A DNA stretch of 64,000 nt, from positions 1,798,001 through 1,862,000 of the forward strand of contig NZ_LT629787.1 in the NCBI RefSeq assembly GCF_900105655.1, written 5' to 3'. Source of the stretch: Halopseudomonas salegens (GTDB taxonomy: Bacteria; Pseudomonadota; Gammaproteobacteria; Pseudomonadales; Pseudomonadaceae). Below are positions 53,240 through 62,150 of this stretch, piece by piece (positions within the stretch are counted from its first letter, which is position 1; every line of letters starts with the position of its first letter). Under the pieces are notes generated by a model that saw nothing but the letters and a program-made list of their open reading frames with translations, did not search any database and was not told where the DNA came from. A program made the position numbers and the translations under genes.

Positions 53240-53515
53240 CGGGCAGCCCTATGGGCTGCTATGCCGAGTGCAACTCGGCGTTCCCGAAACAGCAAAACCT
53301 GCACGCCTCCCTGGGTGCGCCGAGTTGTACTCGGCTGGCAGTGCGCAGCGCTGCTTTTGTGTATGTGGTTTGGGTAACGGCCTTGCTGGTGGGGACCCTG
53401 GCAGCCCTGCGGGCTGCTGTGCCGAGTGCAACTCGGCGTTCCCATAACAACAAAACCTGCGTGCTTCCCTGGGAGCGCCGAGTTGTACTCGGCTGGCAGT
53501 GCGCAGCGCTGCTTT
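53240..53515. repeat. REP/BIME array I
   Basis: Inverted palindromes start at 53263 and 53420 (interval 157), forward ones at 53319 and 53477 (interval 158). Forward copies start with GGGTGC or GGGAGC and are followed by GCAGTGCGCAGCGCTGC. Located between the ends of two converging genes (permease and epimerase), a possible bidirectional terminator position. Confidence 0.9.
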
Positions 53516-53525
53516 TGGGGGCAGG

Positions 53526-54395
53526 TCAATCTGTTACCCAGTTGTTCTGTCTGAGTCCGGCAATGTAATCGCTCAGGCTTGTCTGCACCGACCAGCCCAG
53601 GGCGCGGGTTTTGTCGGTCATCAGATCCGCGGTCATTCGGTTGCCTTGCCGCTCGGGCAGCATGATGACGTCGCCACCAAACAGAGCGGCAACATCGAGT
53701 ACTGACAAGGCCTCCGGATTGCCAATGCCGAAGTCGTCACCAAAGCCTTGCTCGCCAACCCGTATAAGACCATCCACGATGTCGTCAACATGCGTGAAAT
53801 TGCGTTTCTGGGTGCCGGGGCTGACCACCGAGAGCGACTCGCCTCTTCTCATCCGCTCGGCAAATGCGCCGATCAGCGTGGCATACCTGCCGCTGGCAAT
53901 CTCGCGCCGCCCGAAGACGTTGTAGAAATACACGATGGCGTAAGGCACATTGAACCAGGCACCATAATTTCTCACCAGTTCGGTATTGCTGGCCTTGCTC
54001 CAGGCATAGGGACTCTGGTTGCGGCCCAGGCCGCCATCACCGAACTTGGTGCTGCTGCCGGCATACACCAGCTTGGCGCCAGTCTTGCGGCAGAACTGCA
54101 GCAGGGCAAAGGTTCCCTGTTTGTTCATCGTCCAGACCTTGTCGATATCATCAAAGCTTTGTTCAACCCGCGAGTATTCTCCCAGGTGATAAATACAGTC
54201 TGGAGCAAAGTCGACAAGGCTCTCTACATCGGCGCTGTCACCTGTCAGGTAGGTGACATTGTCAACGTGATTTTCAACGCGCCCGGTAAAATAGTTATCC
54301 AGCGATACCACATGATTACCCGGCACGTGTGCCAGACGCTCACACAAATGACTGCCGATAAATCCCGCACCACCCGTTACCAGTATCTGTGTCAT
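53526..54395 (-). CDS. NAD-dependent sugar-nucleotide epimerase/dehydratase
   Basis: 289 residues, extended SDR. Rossmann motif QILVTGGAGFIGSHLCERL, LVSLDNYFTGR-like VVSLDNYFTGRVENH, the catalytic Ser-Ser-Thr and Tyr-Lys region (KLVYAGSSTKFGDGG, SPYAWSKASNTELVRNYGA), and FYNVFGRREIASGRYATLIG, RNFTHVDDIVDGLIRV. It resembles UDP-glucose/GlcA 4-epimerases and dehydratases. Start at 54395 (MTQILV). The product is unknown; it stands alone next to array I. Confidence 0.85.
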   Translation of the reverse strand: MTQILVTGGAGFIGSHLCERLAHVPGNHVVSLDNYFTGRVENHVDNVTYLTGDSADVESLVDFAPDCIYHLGEYSRVEQSFDDIDKVWTMNKQGTFALLQFCRKTGAKLVYAGSSTKFGDGGLGRNQSPYAWSKASNTELVRNYGAWFNVPYAIVYFYNVFGRREIASGRYATLIGAFAERMRRGESLSVVSPGTQKRNFTHVDDIVDGLIRVGEQGFGDDFGIGNPEALSVLDVAALFGGDVIMLPERQGNRMTADLMTDKTRALGWSVQTSLSDYIAGLRQNNWVTD

Positions 54396-54639
54396 ATCCA
54401 ATCTGTCAGTCAGCCATCCAGTTACAACTATGCGACAGTCTAAAGCAACTTTCCTGACCTGGATCACGGGACTTGTATTTCCGTGAACATAGTGTTTTGA
54501 CGCCAAAAAAAACATATTTCACAAGATGTTTTGCGCTGCTATCTTTTCTGCAATTCAAAACAATGTTCAAGCACCCTGACTGTCCCGACCAATGAGCGCA
54601 ATGGACGTGCTCACCTGCCTATTCACGGAGGATTACCCC

Positions 54640-55656
54640 ATGAAACACATCGTTATCTGTGCCGATGGTACCTGGCAATCACCTGAATCCGATACGGCTA
54701 CCCATATCCTGCGTCTGGCAGAGGGGGTTGCGCCGGAGGACAAGTCGGGCAACAAGCAAGTGGTGTATTACGACTGGGGCGTAGGGTCGGACGGTGATCG
54801 CTTTACCGGTGGTGTCACCGGCAAGGGCATCGACAAGAACATCATGGATTGTTACCGCTTTATCGTACACAACTACGATAGTGGCGATGCCTTGTATCTG
54901 TTCGGCTTCAGTCGTGGGGCTTATACCGTGCGCTCGCTCGGCGGCCTGATCCGCAATTGCGGGGTGTTGCGCCGCGAGCATGCTGACAAGGTGCCGGCGG
55001 CCTACGCGCTGTACCGACAACGGGGGCGAGCCTCTGCTCCGGGTGAAAACAAAGCCAATACCTTTCGACGGGATTACTCGGTGGCCGATGTAACCCGCAT
55101 CCATTTCCTCGGTGTACTGGATACGGTGGGGGCGTTGGGCATTCCGGCACCTTTTCTGGGCACACTGGGAACCCATCGCTACCTGTTCCACGATACCGAG
55201 CCGAGCAGCATTATCAATCACGCGCGCCATGCGCTATCGATTGATGAAGACAGGCAGGATTTCGAGCCAGCCCTCTGGACGCCCAAAGCGGAAATCGACC
55301 TGCAACAGGTATGGTTTGCCGGCGTGCACACGGATATTGGCGGCGGGTATCCGGACCGCTCGCTGGGCGACCATGCCGGACACTGGCTGGCCAGGGAAGC
55401 AATGGCTTGCGGCCTGGCGCTGGAAGCGCATTTCCTGGATGGCCTGGCGCCAGATCATGCCGGCAAGCAGCATAATGAGTACAAGGGATTTTACCGCGCC
55501 ATGCGCCGCCGCTTTATTCGCGAAGTAGAGCCAGTGCTGCACGCCAGTGTCAAGGCGCGCTGGCTGGACCAGCAACTGAACTACAAGAGCCCGGCGTTAC
55601 GCGAGATGCTGCAACGTCTGGGAGATGATTGGGAGCACGTCAAAGTGATTGAGTAA
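54640..55656 (+). CDS. DUF2235 alpha/beta-hydrolase (Tle1-like)
   Basis: 338 residues. It starts MKHIVICADGTWQSPESDTA (the ADGTW of DUF2235) with CGGAGG upstream. The nucleophile elbow is LYLFGFSRGAYTVRSLGGLI (GxSxG), with the acid in the LGVLDTVGALGIP region and the His in WFAGVHTDIGGGYP. Tle1 members of the family are type VI phospholipase effectors, but many stand-alone homologues are uncharacterised. No VgrG or immunity gene is adjacent, so an effector role is only a possibility. Confidence 0.85.
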   Translation: MKHIVICADGTWQSPESDTATHILRLAEGVAPEDKSGNKQVVYYDWGVGSDGDRFTGGVTGKGIDKNIMDCYRFIVHNYDSGDALYLFGFSRGAYTVRSLGGLIRNCGVLRREHADKVPAAYALYRQRGRASAPGENKANTFRRDYSVADVTRIHFLGVLDTVGALGIPAPFLGTLGTHRYLFHDTEPSSIINHARHALSIDEDRQDFEPALWTPKAEIDLQQVWFAGVHTDIGGGYPDRSLGDHAGHWLAREAMACGLALEAHFLDGLAPDHAGKQHNEYKGFYRAMRRRFIREVEPVLHASVKARWLDQQLNYKSPALREMLQRLGDDWEHVKVIE

Positions 55657-55723
55657 AGAGATGCAGTGCATCTTCGCAGGCGAGGAGCGTCATGCCCGCG
55701 AAGATACTTCAGCCAGGTAGCCT

Positions 55724-56344
55724 TCAGCCTTCGCCGCCCTGAATCGGAGGCAGCGGTGGCAGCGGCTGCTCACTCATTTCCAGAGAGCATACCAGGTCAC
55801 AGAACCCGGACGGTTCCAGGCGCAAGCCAACCCGGCAGAGCTCAAAGCTCGGAGGCCCTTCGAGATTGCAGTCAAAGCCTTCTTCTGAGCCGATACCGGT
55901 TATCTCCTGTGTGACATTGCTCTGATTGGTAACCTGGAATCTTTCAATCCACATTTCAGCACCGAATTGAGGCAAGGGTGCCAGCAGAACCACCGTGCCG
56001 CCACTGGGGGCTGTAAGGGAAACAGGGATTACCGGAATCTCGGCTTCCACATGGCCCACCAGCTTGAAGCCACTACCCGCAGAGAGCAGTGCGCCAGCGG
56101 CCAGCATAACAGCGGCCATCGGCATACCCGGGCGAATAGCGCCTCTGACCTTATGGAAAGCGATCACTCCCATCAACAGAGCGAGAATGATCAGCGCCCA
56201 GCCACCCAGCGTCGGTATCGAAGCTACAAAGGGTGAATGATCAATGGAACCAATCGGCCCCGATACCGAGCCGGCATGCAAGCTGGTGGCACAGGTCAGG
56301 GCCGTAGCTCCGGCAAAATGAACAAGCAATGGTCTGGTTCGCAT
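55724..56344 (-). CDS. Midcut-by-XrtH-like protein (internal IPTL sorting motif)
   Basis: 206 residues: signal peptide (MRTRPLLVHFAGATALTCAT), then an internal IPTL motif at about residues 43-46 (SIPTLGGWALIILALLMGVI) with a transmembrane helix and basic residues, a second helix (MPMAAVMLAAGALLSAGSGF), and a C-terminal domain of about 110 residues containing conserved Cys (FDCNLEGPPSFELCRV, GFCDLVCSLEM). This arrangement is that of the family called midcut-by-XrtH, thought to be cleaved in the middle by exosortase H. Start at 56344 after AAGGAA. It follows the hydroxylase gene by 13 bp. Confidence 0.8.
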   Translation of the reverse strand: MRTRPLLVHFAGATALTCATSLHAGSVSGPIGSIDHSPFVASIPTLGGWALIILALLMGVIAFHKVRGAIRPGMPMAAVMLAAGALLSAGSGFKLVGHVEAEIPVIPVSLTAPSGGTVVLLAPLPQFGAEMWIERFQVTNQSNVTQEITGIGSEEGFDCNLEGPPSFELCRVGLRLEPSGFCDLVCSLEMSEQPLPPLPPIQGGEG

Positions 56345-56357
56345 ATCAGTTCCTTCT

Positions 56358-57206
56358 TTAGCGTGGTTTGGCATGTTTTATGGTTGTTGCCCGGGGGCGA
56401 GTTGTATCGCGTGCATCCGATCTGTGTTGCCAGCGAAAAGGCAGCAACAGAAGCCGATCGATTCTTGAGCTGGCGGGATCACGAAGGTACTCAAGGCCGA
56501 TCTGGTAGCCCCGAGCAGGCGCCGTGGCAGTGCCGAACAGGTAGTCATACCAGGGCACCAGGGTGCCGTAATTGGAATTGGTCAGTTGTTGCTCGCTGGC
56601 ATGGTGATTCCGGTGAAAACCGGGGGTAACAATCATCCACCCTACGACCCTCTCGATTGCAGCGGGCAAGGTCAGCCGGCTGTGACTCCAGAGCACGACG
56701 ACGATGCGCACCAGGGCAAACAGCAACCACACCTGAGCGGACACCCCCAGGAGCAGCGCTACCGGCACCAGAACGCAGGTAGTGATAATGGCTTCGCCCA
56801 GATGGTGCCGATGCGAGGTAGTGACGTCCAAACGGGTGTCCAGATGGTGCACGGCATGCAGCCGCCACAGGTAGCGGACATGGTGAAACGCACGGTGCAG
56901 CCAGTAACTGATGGCTTCGAATATCAGAACAATCAGCAAAAACTCAACCAGAGGGGGCAATGCGTCAAGGTGGAAAGCGGCAGGCAGGTCATGCAGGGCC
57001 GGTAGCAGGATCAAGGCACTCAGGAACATCCCGACAAAGAAATTGATCAGCCCCAGCCCCCAGTTCGAGAGCAAGCGGCCGGTATCGTTCAACCCGTCAC
57101 TGTTCTTGCAGCTTTCCAGCAACATGAACAGCAGCATGCCGCCAAAGGTCAATACCAGCACTGCCAGAAGACTGTTATTCACCAACCATAAAAACATCTT
57201 GTCCAC
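56358..57206 (-). CDS. Sterol desaturase/fatty-acid hydroxylase family membrane protein
   Basis: 282 residues, four or more helices and the eight-His di-iron pattern: HRAFHHVRYLWRLHAVHHLD, SHRHHLGEAI, FHRNHHASEQQLTNSNYGTL. These oxygen-dependent enzymes hydroxylate or desaturate lipids, carotenoids or alkyl chains. Substrate unknown. It leads the midcut-like gene on the same strand. The ORF ends with a basic tail. Confidence 0.9.
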   Translation of the reverse strand: MDKMFLWLVNNSLLAVLVLTFGGMLLFMLLESCKNSDGLNDTGRLLSNWGLGLINFFVGMFLSALILLPALHDLPAAFHLDALPPLVEFLLIVLIFEAISYWLHRAFHHVRYLWRLHAVHHLDTRLDVTTSHRHHLGEAIITTCVLVPVALLLGVSAQVWLLFALVRIVVVLWSHSRLTLPAAIERVVGWMIVTPGFHRNHHASEQQLTNSNYGTLVPWYDYLFGTATAPARGYQIGLEYLRDPASSRIDRLLLLPFRWQHRSDARDTTRPRATTIKHAKPR

Positions 57207-57497
57207 ATCCTGTGACGACGTAACTCTGATGACTATTGCATCAATAAACTAGGGCGAAAGCGGAACAAATGCAACGCTGTTGTGGCAACTGTGAGAAAGT
57301 AATCTTACTTATGAACATGACAGGTTAAACAGCAAGAGGTCGTCCGGTTTCTGACGCCTGTAAACAGGCGCTAAAAACTGTACGCAATACATTGTCCCGG
57401 ACGGTATTGTCTGCATAAACTACGTGCACGTGTGCCAATATGCATCAACTACAAGAATCTGGACGGGCACACCCAGCAGTCAAAACAGGAGTGGATC

Positions 57498-59660
57498 ATG
57501 CTGCGTTTTTCCGTGAGTAGTTTTTCTTTGGGGGTGATATGTTCTGTTACTGCACTCAGTGCACAGGCCGCCCCGATTGAACTGGACCCGGCGTTCGGGA
57601 ACAACGGCGTAGCCTCAGTCGCTGTCGACCCTTCCGCCGGCGACGAAGCACAGGCGATTGCGCTGGACAGCAACGGCAATATTGTTGCCGCGGGTTATAT
57701 CAGCGCGCCAGGCAATGCCTTTGCCATCAGCCGGTTCACCGCCGACGGCAGCCTTGACACTACCTTCGGCTCCTCAGGCATTGTGGTCAATGATCTGACC
57801 ACCCGCCCTGATGGTGCCTATGCCGTCGACATTGATGCCAGTGACAACATTATCGTTGCCGGCCGGTCCAATGTCGGCATGGGCACTGGTGACTTCACCC
57901 TGCTCAAATACACGCCGGCTGGTGTTCTGGATACCAGCTTCGGCACTAACGGCGTAGTGACCACCTCTTTTTCCACCTCAGCAACCCCCTATGCCATTGG
58001 CCGCGACAGCAACCAGCGCATCATCCTGGCTGGCGCTGTTGCAGGTAGCATCATCAGCCTGGCTGCATACTCAGCCGACGGCACGCTCGATACCAGCTTT
58101 GCCAGTAGCGGCACCCTCGAATCCGGTGCTGGTCACACACTTCGCGATCTCGCCATAGACGGCAGCGACCGCATTATTGTCGGTGGCTTCACCGCCAACA
58201 ACGCCTCGGCCGATTTTATCGTTGCTCGCTACCTGAGCGATGGTTCCCTGGATACCAGCTTTGGCAACAATGGCACGGTCGTGTCGGATCTGGGTGACAA
58301 GGACCAGATTTACGGCCTTACGCTGGATGCAGACGGTAATATCGTGGTGGCAGGCGCCTCCGGCGGCGGTCTGGCCGTTGCCCGCTACACGCCTGACGGC
58401 ACACTGGATAACACCTTTGCCGGTAACGGCTGGGCCACGGCAGACCCCTCCGGCGCCAACGACATTGCCTACGATGTCGCGATTGACCCCGCAGGCAATA
58501 TTGTTGTTTCCGGGATCGGCGGCCCCAACTTCATGCTGGCGCGCTTTGACAGCACCGGCGCACTGGATACCACCTTCAATGACACCGGCTTCCTGGTTGA
58601 AGACATTACCGGTACCAATCAACAGGACAACGGCTACAGCCTGGTGCTCGACAGCAACGGCGGCTTTCTGGTCGGTGGTCGAAAATTCAACACCACGACC
58701 AGTTTTGATATGACCGTGGCCCGTTTTCAGGTAGGCAATGCTGCCCCGGTTGCCTCTTCGGTATCTGTTGACGGCGTGGCCCAGGTTGGCAGCACACTGA
58801 CCGGGACTTACACCTATTCCGATGCGGACAGTGACCCGGAAGGCGCCAGCCAAATTCGATGGAGGCTGGATACTAATGCATCCGGCAACAATCTCATCAC
58901 TATTCCTGGTGCCGACTCACTGCAATACGTGATCCAACCGGATGCTATTGGCAACTTCCTGTTCTTTTGCGTCACCCCTGTGGCCACCTCAGGTACCCTG
59001 ACCGGTAACGAAACCTGCTCGCCCGCAACGGCAGCAGTACTGGCGGATGATGATGATGGGCTTGATGGCAGCATAGAAATTGGCGTACCCGACCCGGATG
59101 GCATCGGTAACGGCGACGGCAATGGCGACACTGTGCCGGACAATGAACAGGGCAATGTGACTTCCTTGCTGCAGTCAGGCAGCTCAGCTTATGCCACGCT
59201 GGTCAGCCTGGGTAACCTGCAACTGTCAGCCGTTACCGCCCAGCCAGCACCGGCCGGCTTGCCCGCCAGCGTCAACACACCTGTCGGGGCCTTCAGCTTT
59301 ACCGCCACCGGCGCAGCACCGGGCGCCACTGAAGACTTCGAGCTGTACATTCCATTCGATCCTGCGATCACCATGGCGCTGAAAGAAAATCGTCTGACCG
59401 GCGAATGGGTCGATGTGGCTGACAGCATCACTCAGGTAGGCAACAAGACCCGCATCAGTTTCTCCATCACCAATGGAGGTCCCTTCGATGCGGATGGTGA
59501 CGCCACCAACAATCAGATCCAGGACCCTATCGTGCCGGCCTCGGGCAACCTGTCCAACACGATTGCCATACCATCACTCTCTCAGCTTGGCCTGTTGATC
59601 ATGGTATTGATGATGGGTATCAGCACCACGGTAGTGCGGCGGCGCAAAACAATCGGCTGA
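57498..59660 (+). CDS. Delta-60 repeat surface protein with IPTL-CTERM-like tail
   Basis: 720 residues. Signal peptide (GVICSVTALSAQAA), then six or more repeats of the delta-60 type, each with FTADGSLDTTFGSSGI-like and AIALDSNGNIVAAGY-like halves, probably a beta-propeller (residues about 25-435). An Ig-like domain follows (VSVDGVAQVGSTLTGTYTYS), then an acidic Asp/Gly segment and a C-terminal domain. The end is AIPSLSQLGLLIMVLMMGIS ... VVRRRKT: motif, helix, Arg cluster. Start at 57498 after CAGGAG. Likely exported and processed by an exosortase-like enzyme. Confidence 0.85.
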   Translation: MLRFSVSSFSLGVICSVTALSAQAAPIELDPAFGNNGVASVAVDPSAGDEAQAIALDSNGNIVAAGYISAPGNAFAISRFTADGSLDTTFGSSGIVVNDLTTRPDGAYAVDIDASDNIIVAGRSNVGMGTGDFTLLKYTPAGVLDTSFGTNGVVTTSFSTSATPYAIGRDSNQRIILAGAVAGSIISLAAYSADGTLDTSFASSGTLESGAGHTLRDLAIDGSDRIIVGGFTANNASADFIVARYLSDGSLDTSFGNNGTVVSDLGDKDQIYGLTLDADGNIVVAGASGGGLAVARYTPDGTLDNTFAGNGWATADPSGANDIAYDVAIDPAGNIVVSGIGGPNFMLARFDSTGALDTTFNDTGFLVEDITGTNQQDNGYSLVLDSNGGFLVGGRKFNTTTSFDMTVARFQVGNAAPVASSVSVDGVAQVGSTLTGTYTYSDADSDPEGASQIRWRLDTNASGNNLITIPGADSLQYVIQPDAIGNFLFFCVTPVATSGTLTGNETCSPATAAVLADDDDGLDGSIEIGVPDPDGIGNGDGNGDTVPDNEQGNVTSLLQSGSSAYATLVSLGNLQLSAVTAQPAPAGLPASVNTPVGAFSFTATGAAPGATEDFELYIPFDPAITMALKENRLTGEWVDVADSITQVGNKTRISFSITNGGPFDADGDATNNQIQDPIVPASGNLSNTIAIPSLSQLGLLIMVLMMGISTTVVRRRKTIG

Positions 59661-59885
59661 AAACGGGCAAGTAGTGCACATACCAGCTTCCTGCCTTGCG
59701 GGGGGCTGGCATTGTGGCTTTGCTTCGGCAACCCCTATACAGTCAGCGACTGCTTCCACTGTACGCCCCATTCAGTCACACCAACGCAAGCGCCCTCCTG
59801 CTTGTGTTCAAGCCGATTCTGCGAGACTTGAATTGCTTATCTGGTATAGAGTCGTTGTTCTAGCTGAATACCGAGGATGGTTTTG

Positions 59886-60647
59886 ATGATGTCGAAGACA
59901 AGGATAACAGTGTTGCTTACTTTTTTGCCTGACTGTCGGACCCGCCAGAGCTTCAGACGCTTTGCCATGGCAAGCCTCTGCATGCTTTTCGTTCCATTGG
60001 CTCAGGCCAATTTTTCCGTTCCCCCCGGTGGTAGCTTTACCGTTCCTGCGGGCGGCTCTTTTGACGTGTCATGCGGTTTGCTGGACGTTCAGGGCGAGCT
60101 GCTCAACGACGGCGAAATCACACAAGCACAAGATGTCGACATTGCCGGTAGCGGAACATTGAATGCAGGCTCCGGAACGTTGTTCGTGGGGCAAAACTGG
60201 AACAACAGCGGTACTTTCATACCCGGCAACAGCACGGTAGTGGTCGATGACAGCTGCGGCACTGACCCGATTGTGTTTACCGGGGCTACAACGTTCAACA
60301 ATCTGACGATTATCAGCAACTCAGGTCGCACAGTGCTCTTGCCTCCGGGCAATGGTCTGGTTGTCAACGGCACGCTCACGCTTCAAGGCGCCGGCGCCCA
60401 ACCTCTTGTTCTGGAATCTTCCGGACCGGGCCTGGCGACCATTCAGCTTGGCCCCGAAGCCCTGGTCATCACTGACAATGTCGACGTGGCTTCGAACGTC
60501 AGTATCGGTGAACGGTCTTCACATATTGCCGCCATCCCGACTACCAGCACCCTTGGCCTGACACTACTAGCCATGTTGCTTGCCCTGCTGGCCCGTGCAC
60601 GCCTTTCAACACGCTCACACTATCAACGCAACATCCGCCAAGGCTGA
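59886..60647 (+). CDS. Exported protein with IPTL-like C-terminal tail
   Basis: 253 residues. After a signal segment ([14 protein letters not shown]) the mature protein is Gly/Ser/Val-rich and built of short beta-strands ([60 protein letters not shown]), suggesting a beta-helix. The end [20 protein letters not shown] then ARARLSTRS is a sorting-signal-like tail. GAGG lies 9 nt before the ATGATG at 59886; ATG 59877 overlaps that site and is less likely. No known family recognised. Confidence 0.75.
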   Translation: MMSKTRITVLLTFLPDCRTRQSFRRFAMASLCMLFVPLAQANFSVPPGGSFTVPAGGSFDVSCGLLDVQGELLNDGEITQAQDVDIAGSGTLNAGSGTLFVGQNWNNSGTFIPGNSTVVVDDSCGTDPIVFTGATTFNNLTIISNSGRTVLLPPGNGLVVNGTLTLQGAGAQPLVLESSGPGLATIQLGPEALVITDNVDVASNVSIGERSSHIAAIPTTSTLGLTLLAMLLALLARARLSTRSHYQRNIRQG

Positions 60648-60654
60648 AGAATCC

Positions 60655-61380
60655 ATGCTCAAACGCATCTTGACCTCCCCACTGGCAGTGCTTGTCGCCT
60701 GTGGCCTGTACCTGCCAACCACCTTGGCTGCAGATATTACCGCTACCCTGCCCGCTGCTGGCGGCTTCGTTATCAAAGGCTCCGATGGCGACGAGCGCAT
60801 GCGCGTTGATGATGATGGCGCCGTCATTTTGCCTACCATTCCCACGTCAGCCGCAGGTGATACCGTGCTGTGTTATGACGCGTCAGGCATCCTGGGGCCC
60901 TGCGCCGCTGGCGTAGCCGTCGGCCCTGAGGGACCTCAGGGCCCCGAAGGTCAAGTGGGCCCGCAGGGGCCTGAAGGCCCGACAGGTCCGCAGGGCCTGA
61001 CGGGGCCACCCGGCATTCAAGGTCCAGTCGGGCAAACCGGCAATACGGGTGCCACCGGTCCGCAAGGTATCCAGGGCCCACAAGGCGTGCCGGGGACTCT
61101 GGGGGTATTTGGCACCAATACGGGCAATGCCGCCGCCGGAAATACTAACGATTGCATCATGGGTACGCTGATACTGACTGCGGCGAATGTCGGGCCCGGT
61201 TTGCCTGCCAACGGGCAACTGCTGCCCATTTCCTCCAACACCGCTTTATTTGCTTTGTTGGGTACCAAGTTTGGCGGCAACGGATCAACCACTTTTGCCC
61301 TGCCGGATTTGCGTGATGCTGCCCCTGATGGAACGACCTATATGATCTGTGACGTCGGTATTTTCCCCAGTTATCGCTAG
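60655..61380 (+). CDS. Collagen-like exported protein with tail-collar-type domain
   Basis: 241 residues. Signal peptide ([17 protein letters not shown]), an N-terminal domain (residues 25-85) with [18 protein letters not shown], a Gly-X-Y run of about 20 triplets ([20 protein letters not shown] onwards, residues about 90-155), and a C-terminal part like phage tail-collar domains ([40 protein letters not shown]). It follows the preceding gene by 7 bp, so the two are cotranscribed. Probably a trimeric surface fibre; no C-terminal sorting tail. Confidence 0.8.
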   Translation: MLKRILTSPLAVLVACGLYLPTTLAADITATLPAAGGFVIKGSDGDERMRVDDDGAVILPTIPTSAAGDTVLCYDASGILGPCAAGVAVGPEGPQGPEGQVGPQGPEGPTGPQGLTGPPGIQGPVGQTGNTGATGPQGIQGPQGVPGTLGVFGTNTGNAAAGNTNDCIMGTLILTAANVGPGLPANGQLLPISSNTALFALLGTKFGGNGSTTFALPDLRDAAPDGTTYMICDVGIFPSYR

Positions 61381-61405
61381 CAGCCGGACTGGCAACGGGT
61401 TACTC

Positions 61406-61430
61406 ATGGCAGGCATGCGGCCTGCCATTT
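61406..61430 (+). terminator. Candidate terminator after collagen-like gene
   Basis: ATGGCAGGC (61406-61414) pairs perfectly with GCCTGCCAT (61420-61428) across a 5-nt loop, followed by only TT beyond the stem. The 9-bp GC-rich stem 26 bp after the stop codon fits termination, though the short U-tract makes it moderate. Confidence 0.55.
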
Positions 61431-61447
61431 GAGGCGCAAACATGCAG

Positions 61448-61477
61448 TTGACATTACTCTTGCGTTATGAGTATAAG
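61448..61477 (+). promoter_or_regulatory. Strong sigma70-type promoter
   Basis: A perfect -35 TTGACA at 61448-61453 and -10 TATAAG at 61472-61477 (5/6) are separated by 18 bp. The transcript would start near 61484, leaving a 90-nt leader before the gene at 61575. Confidence 0.75.
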
Positions 61478-61574
61478 AATTGTTGAATTTTTATTCGCAA
61501 TATCTCATGAGCCACTAAAGTGCGTGCTTGAAATGCGTGGCTAGAAAACCAGCACCAGTAAACGGAGTTACACA

Positions 61575-62072
61575 ATGAACCTCAAAAGTTTTTGCACCGT
61601 CTCGATCGGCCTCCTTTGTCTGCTTTCTTTTGGCGTTGCCAATGCCGCTACCGTCTCCTATTCGATAACGCCCCCCTCCCTGCTCTTTGCTGATCCCGGT
61701 TACACACCTGATGGCAACGTGACGGCCACTGTTGCCGACACCCTCGACTGTACTGATGGCACTTTTACCGTTAACGCCAGTCCCGTTGCTGCCAGCGGGC
61801 CTGGCGGTTCGACGCCACCCTTAACTGCAGTCACAACGTATATCGGGTTCCCTGCAGGCAGTAACTTTTCCTTCAACAACGCCGGTTACGGTCAATACCA
61901 GATAACAACGACGACCACGGCCTGTGCCACAGGCACGCCACCCGACCCCATTGTCAATATCGTCACCCTCAGAGAAGCGAAGCCCATTCCAAGCCTGTCT
62001 CAACTCGGCCTGATTATCATGGCATTGATGATGGGCATGGGTGCTGTGGTCATGCGCCGCCGCCAGGCCTGA
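61575..62072 (+). CDS. Small exported protein with IPTL-CTERM-like tail
   Basis: 165 residues. Signal peptide (SIGLLCLLSFGVANA), a short beta-rich domain (TVSYSITPPSLLFADPGYTP, LDCTDGTFTVNASPVAASGP) and the tail KPIPSLSQLGLIIMALMMGM ... VVMRRRQA. The tail is very close to that of the delta-60 protein at 57498 (IPSLSQLGL, MALMMG, RRR), showing a shared sorting route. Family of the main domain not recognised. GGAG lies upstream and a strong promoter at 61448 drives it. Confidence 0.8.
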   Translation: MNLKSFCTVSIGLLCLLSFGVANAATVSYSITPPSLLFADPGYTPDGNVTATVADTLDCTDGTFTVNASPVAASGPGGSTPPLTAVTTYIGFPAGSNFSFNNAGYGQYQITTTTTACATGTPPDPIVNIVTLREAKPIPSLSQLGLIIMALMMGMGAVVMRRRQA

Positions 62073-62115
62073 GACCGCTGACAACCTGACATCAAAGCGT
62101 CACTTTCCCACCCTA

Positions 62116-62144
62116 CCCTTGGCCTGTACCTATCAGGCCAAGGG
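62116..62144 (+). promoter_or_regulatory. Hairpin covering the ribosome site of ugd copy 2
   Basis: CCCTTGGCCTG (62116-62126) and CAGGCCAAGGG (62134-62144) form an uninterrupted 11-bp stem with a 7-nt loop. The 3' arm contains AAGGGG, the only Shine-Dalgarno-like sequence before the ATG at 62151. No T-run follows, so it is not a typical terminator; it may limit translation of ugd or be an attenuated terminator for the upstream gene. Confidence 0.6.
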
Positions 62145-62150
62145 GCAAGC

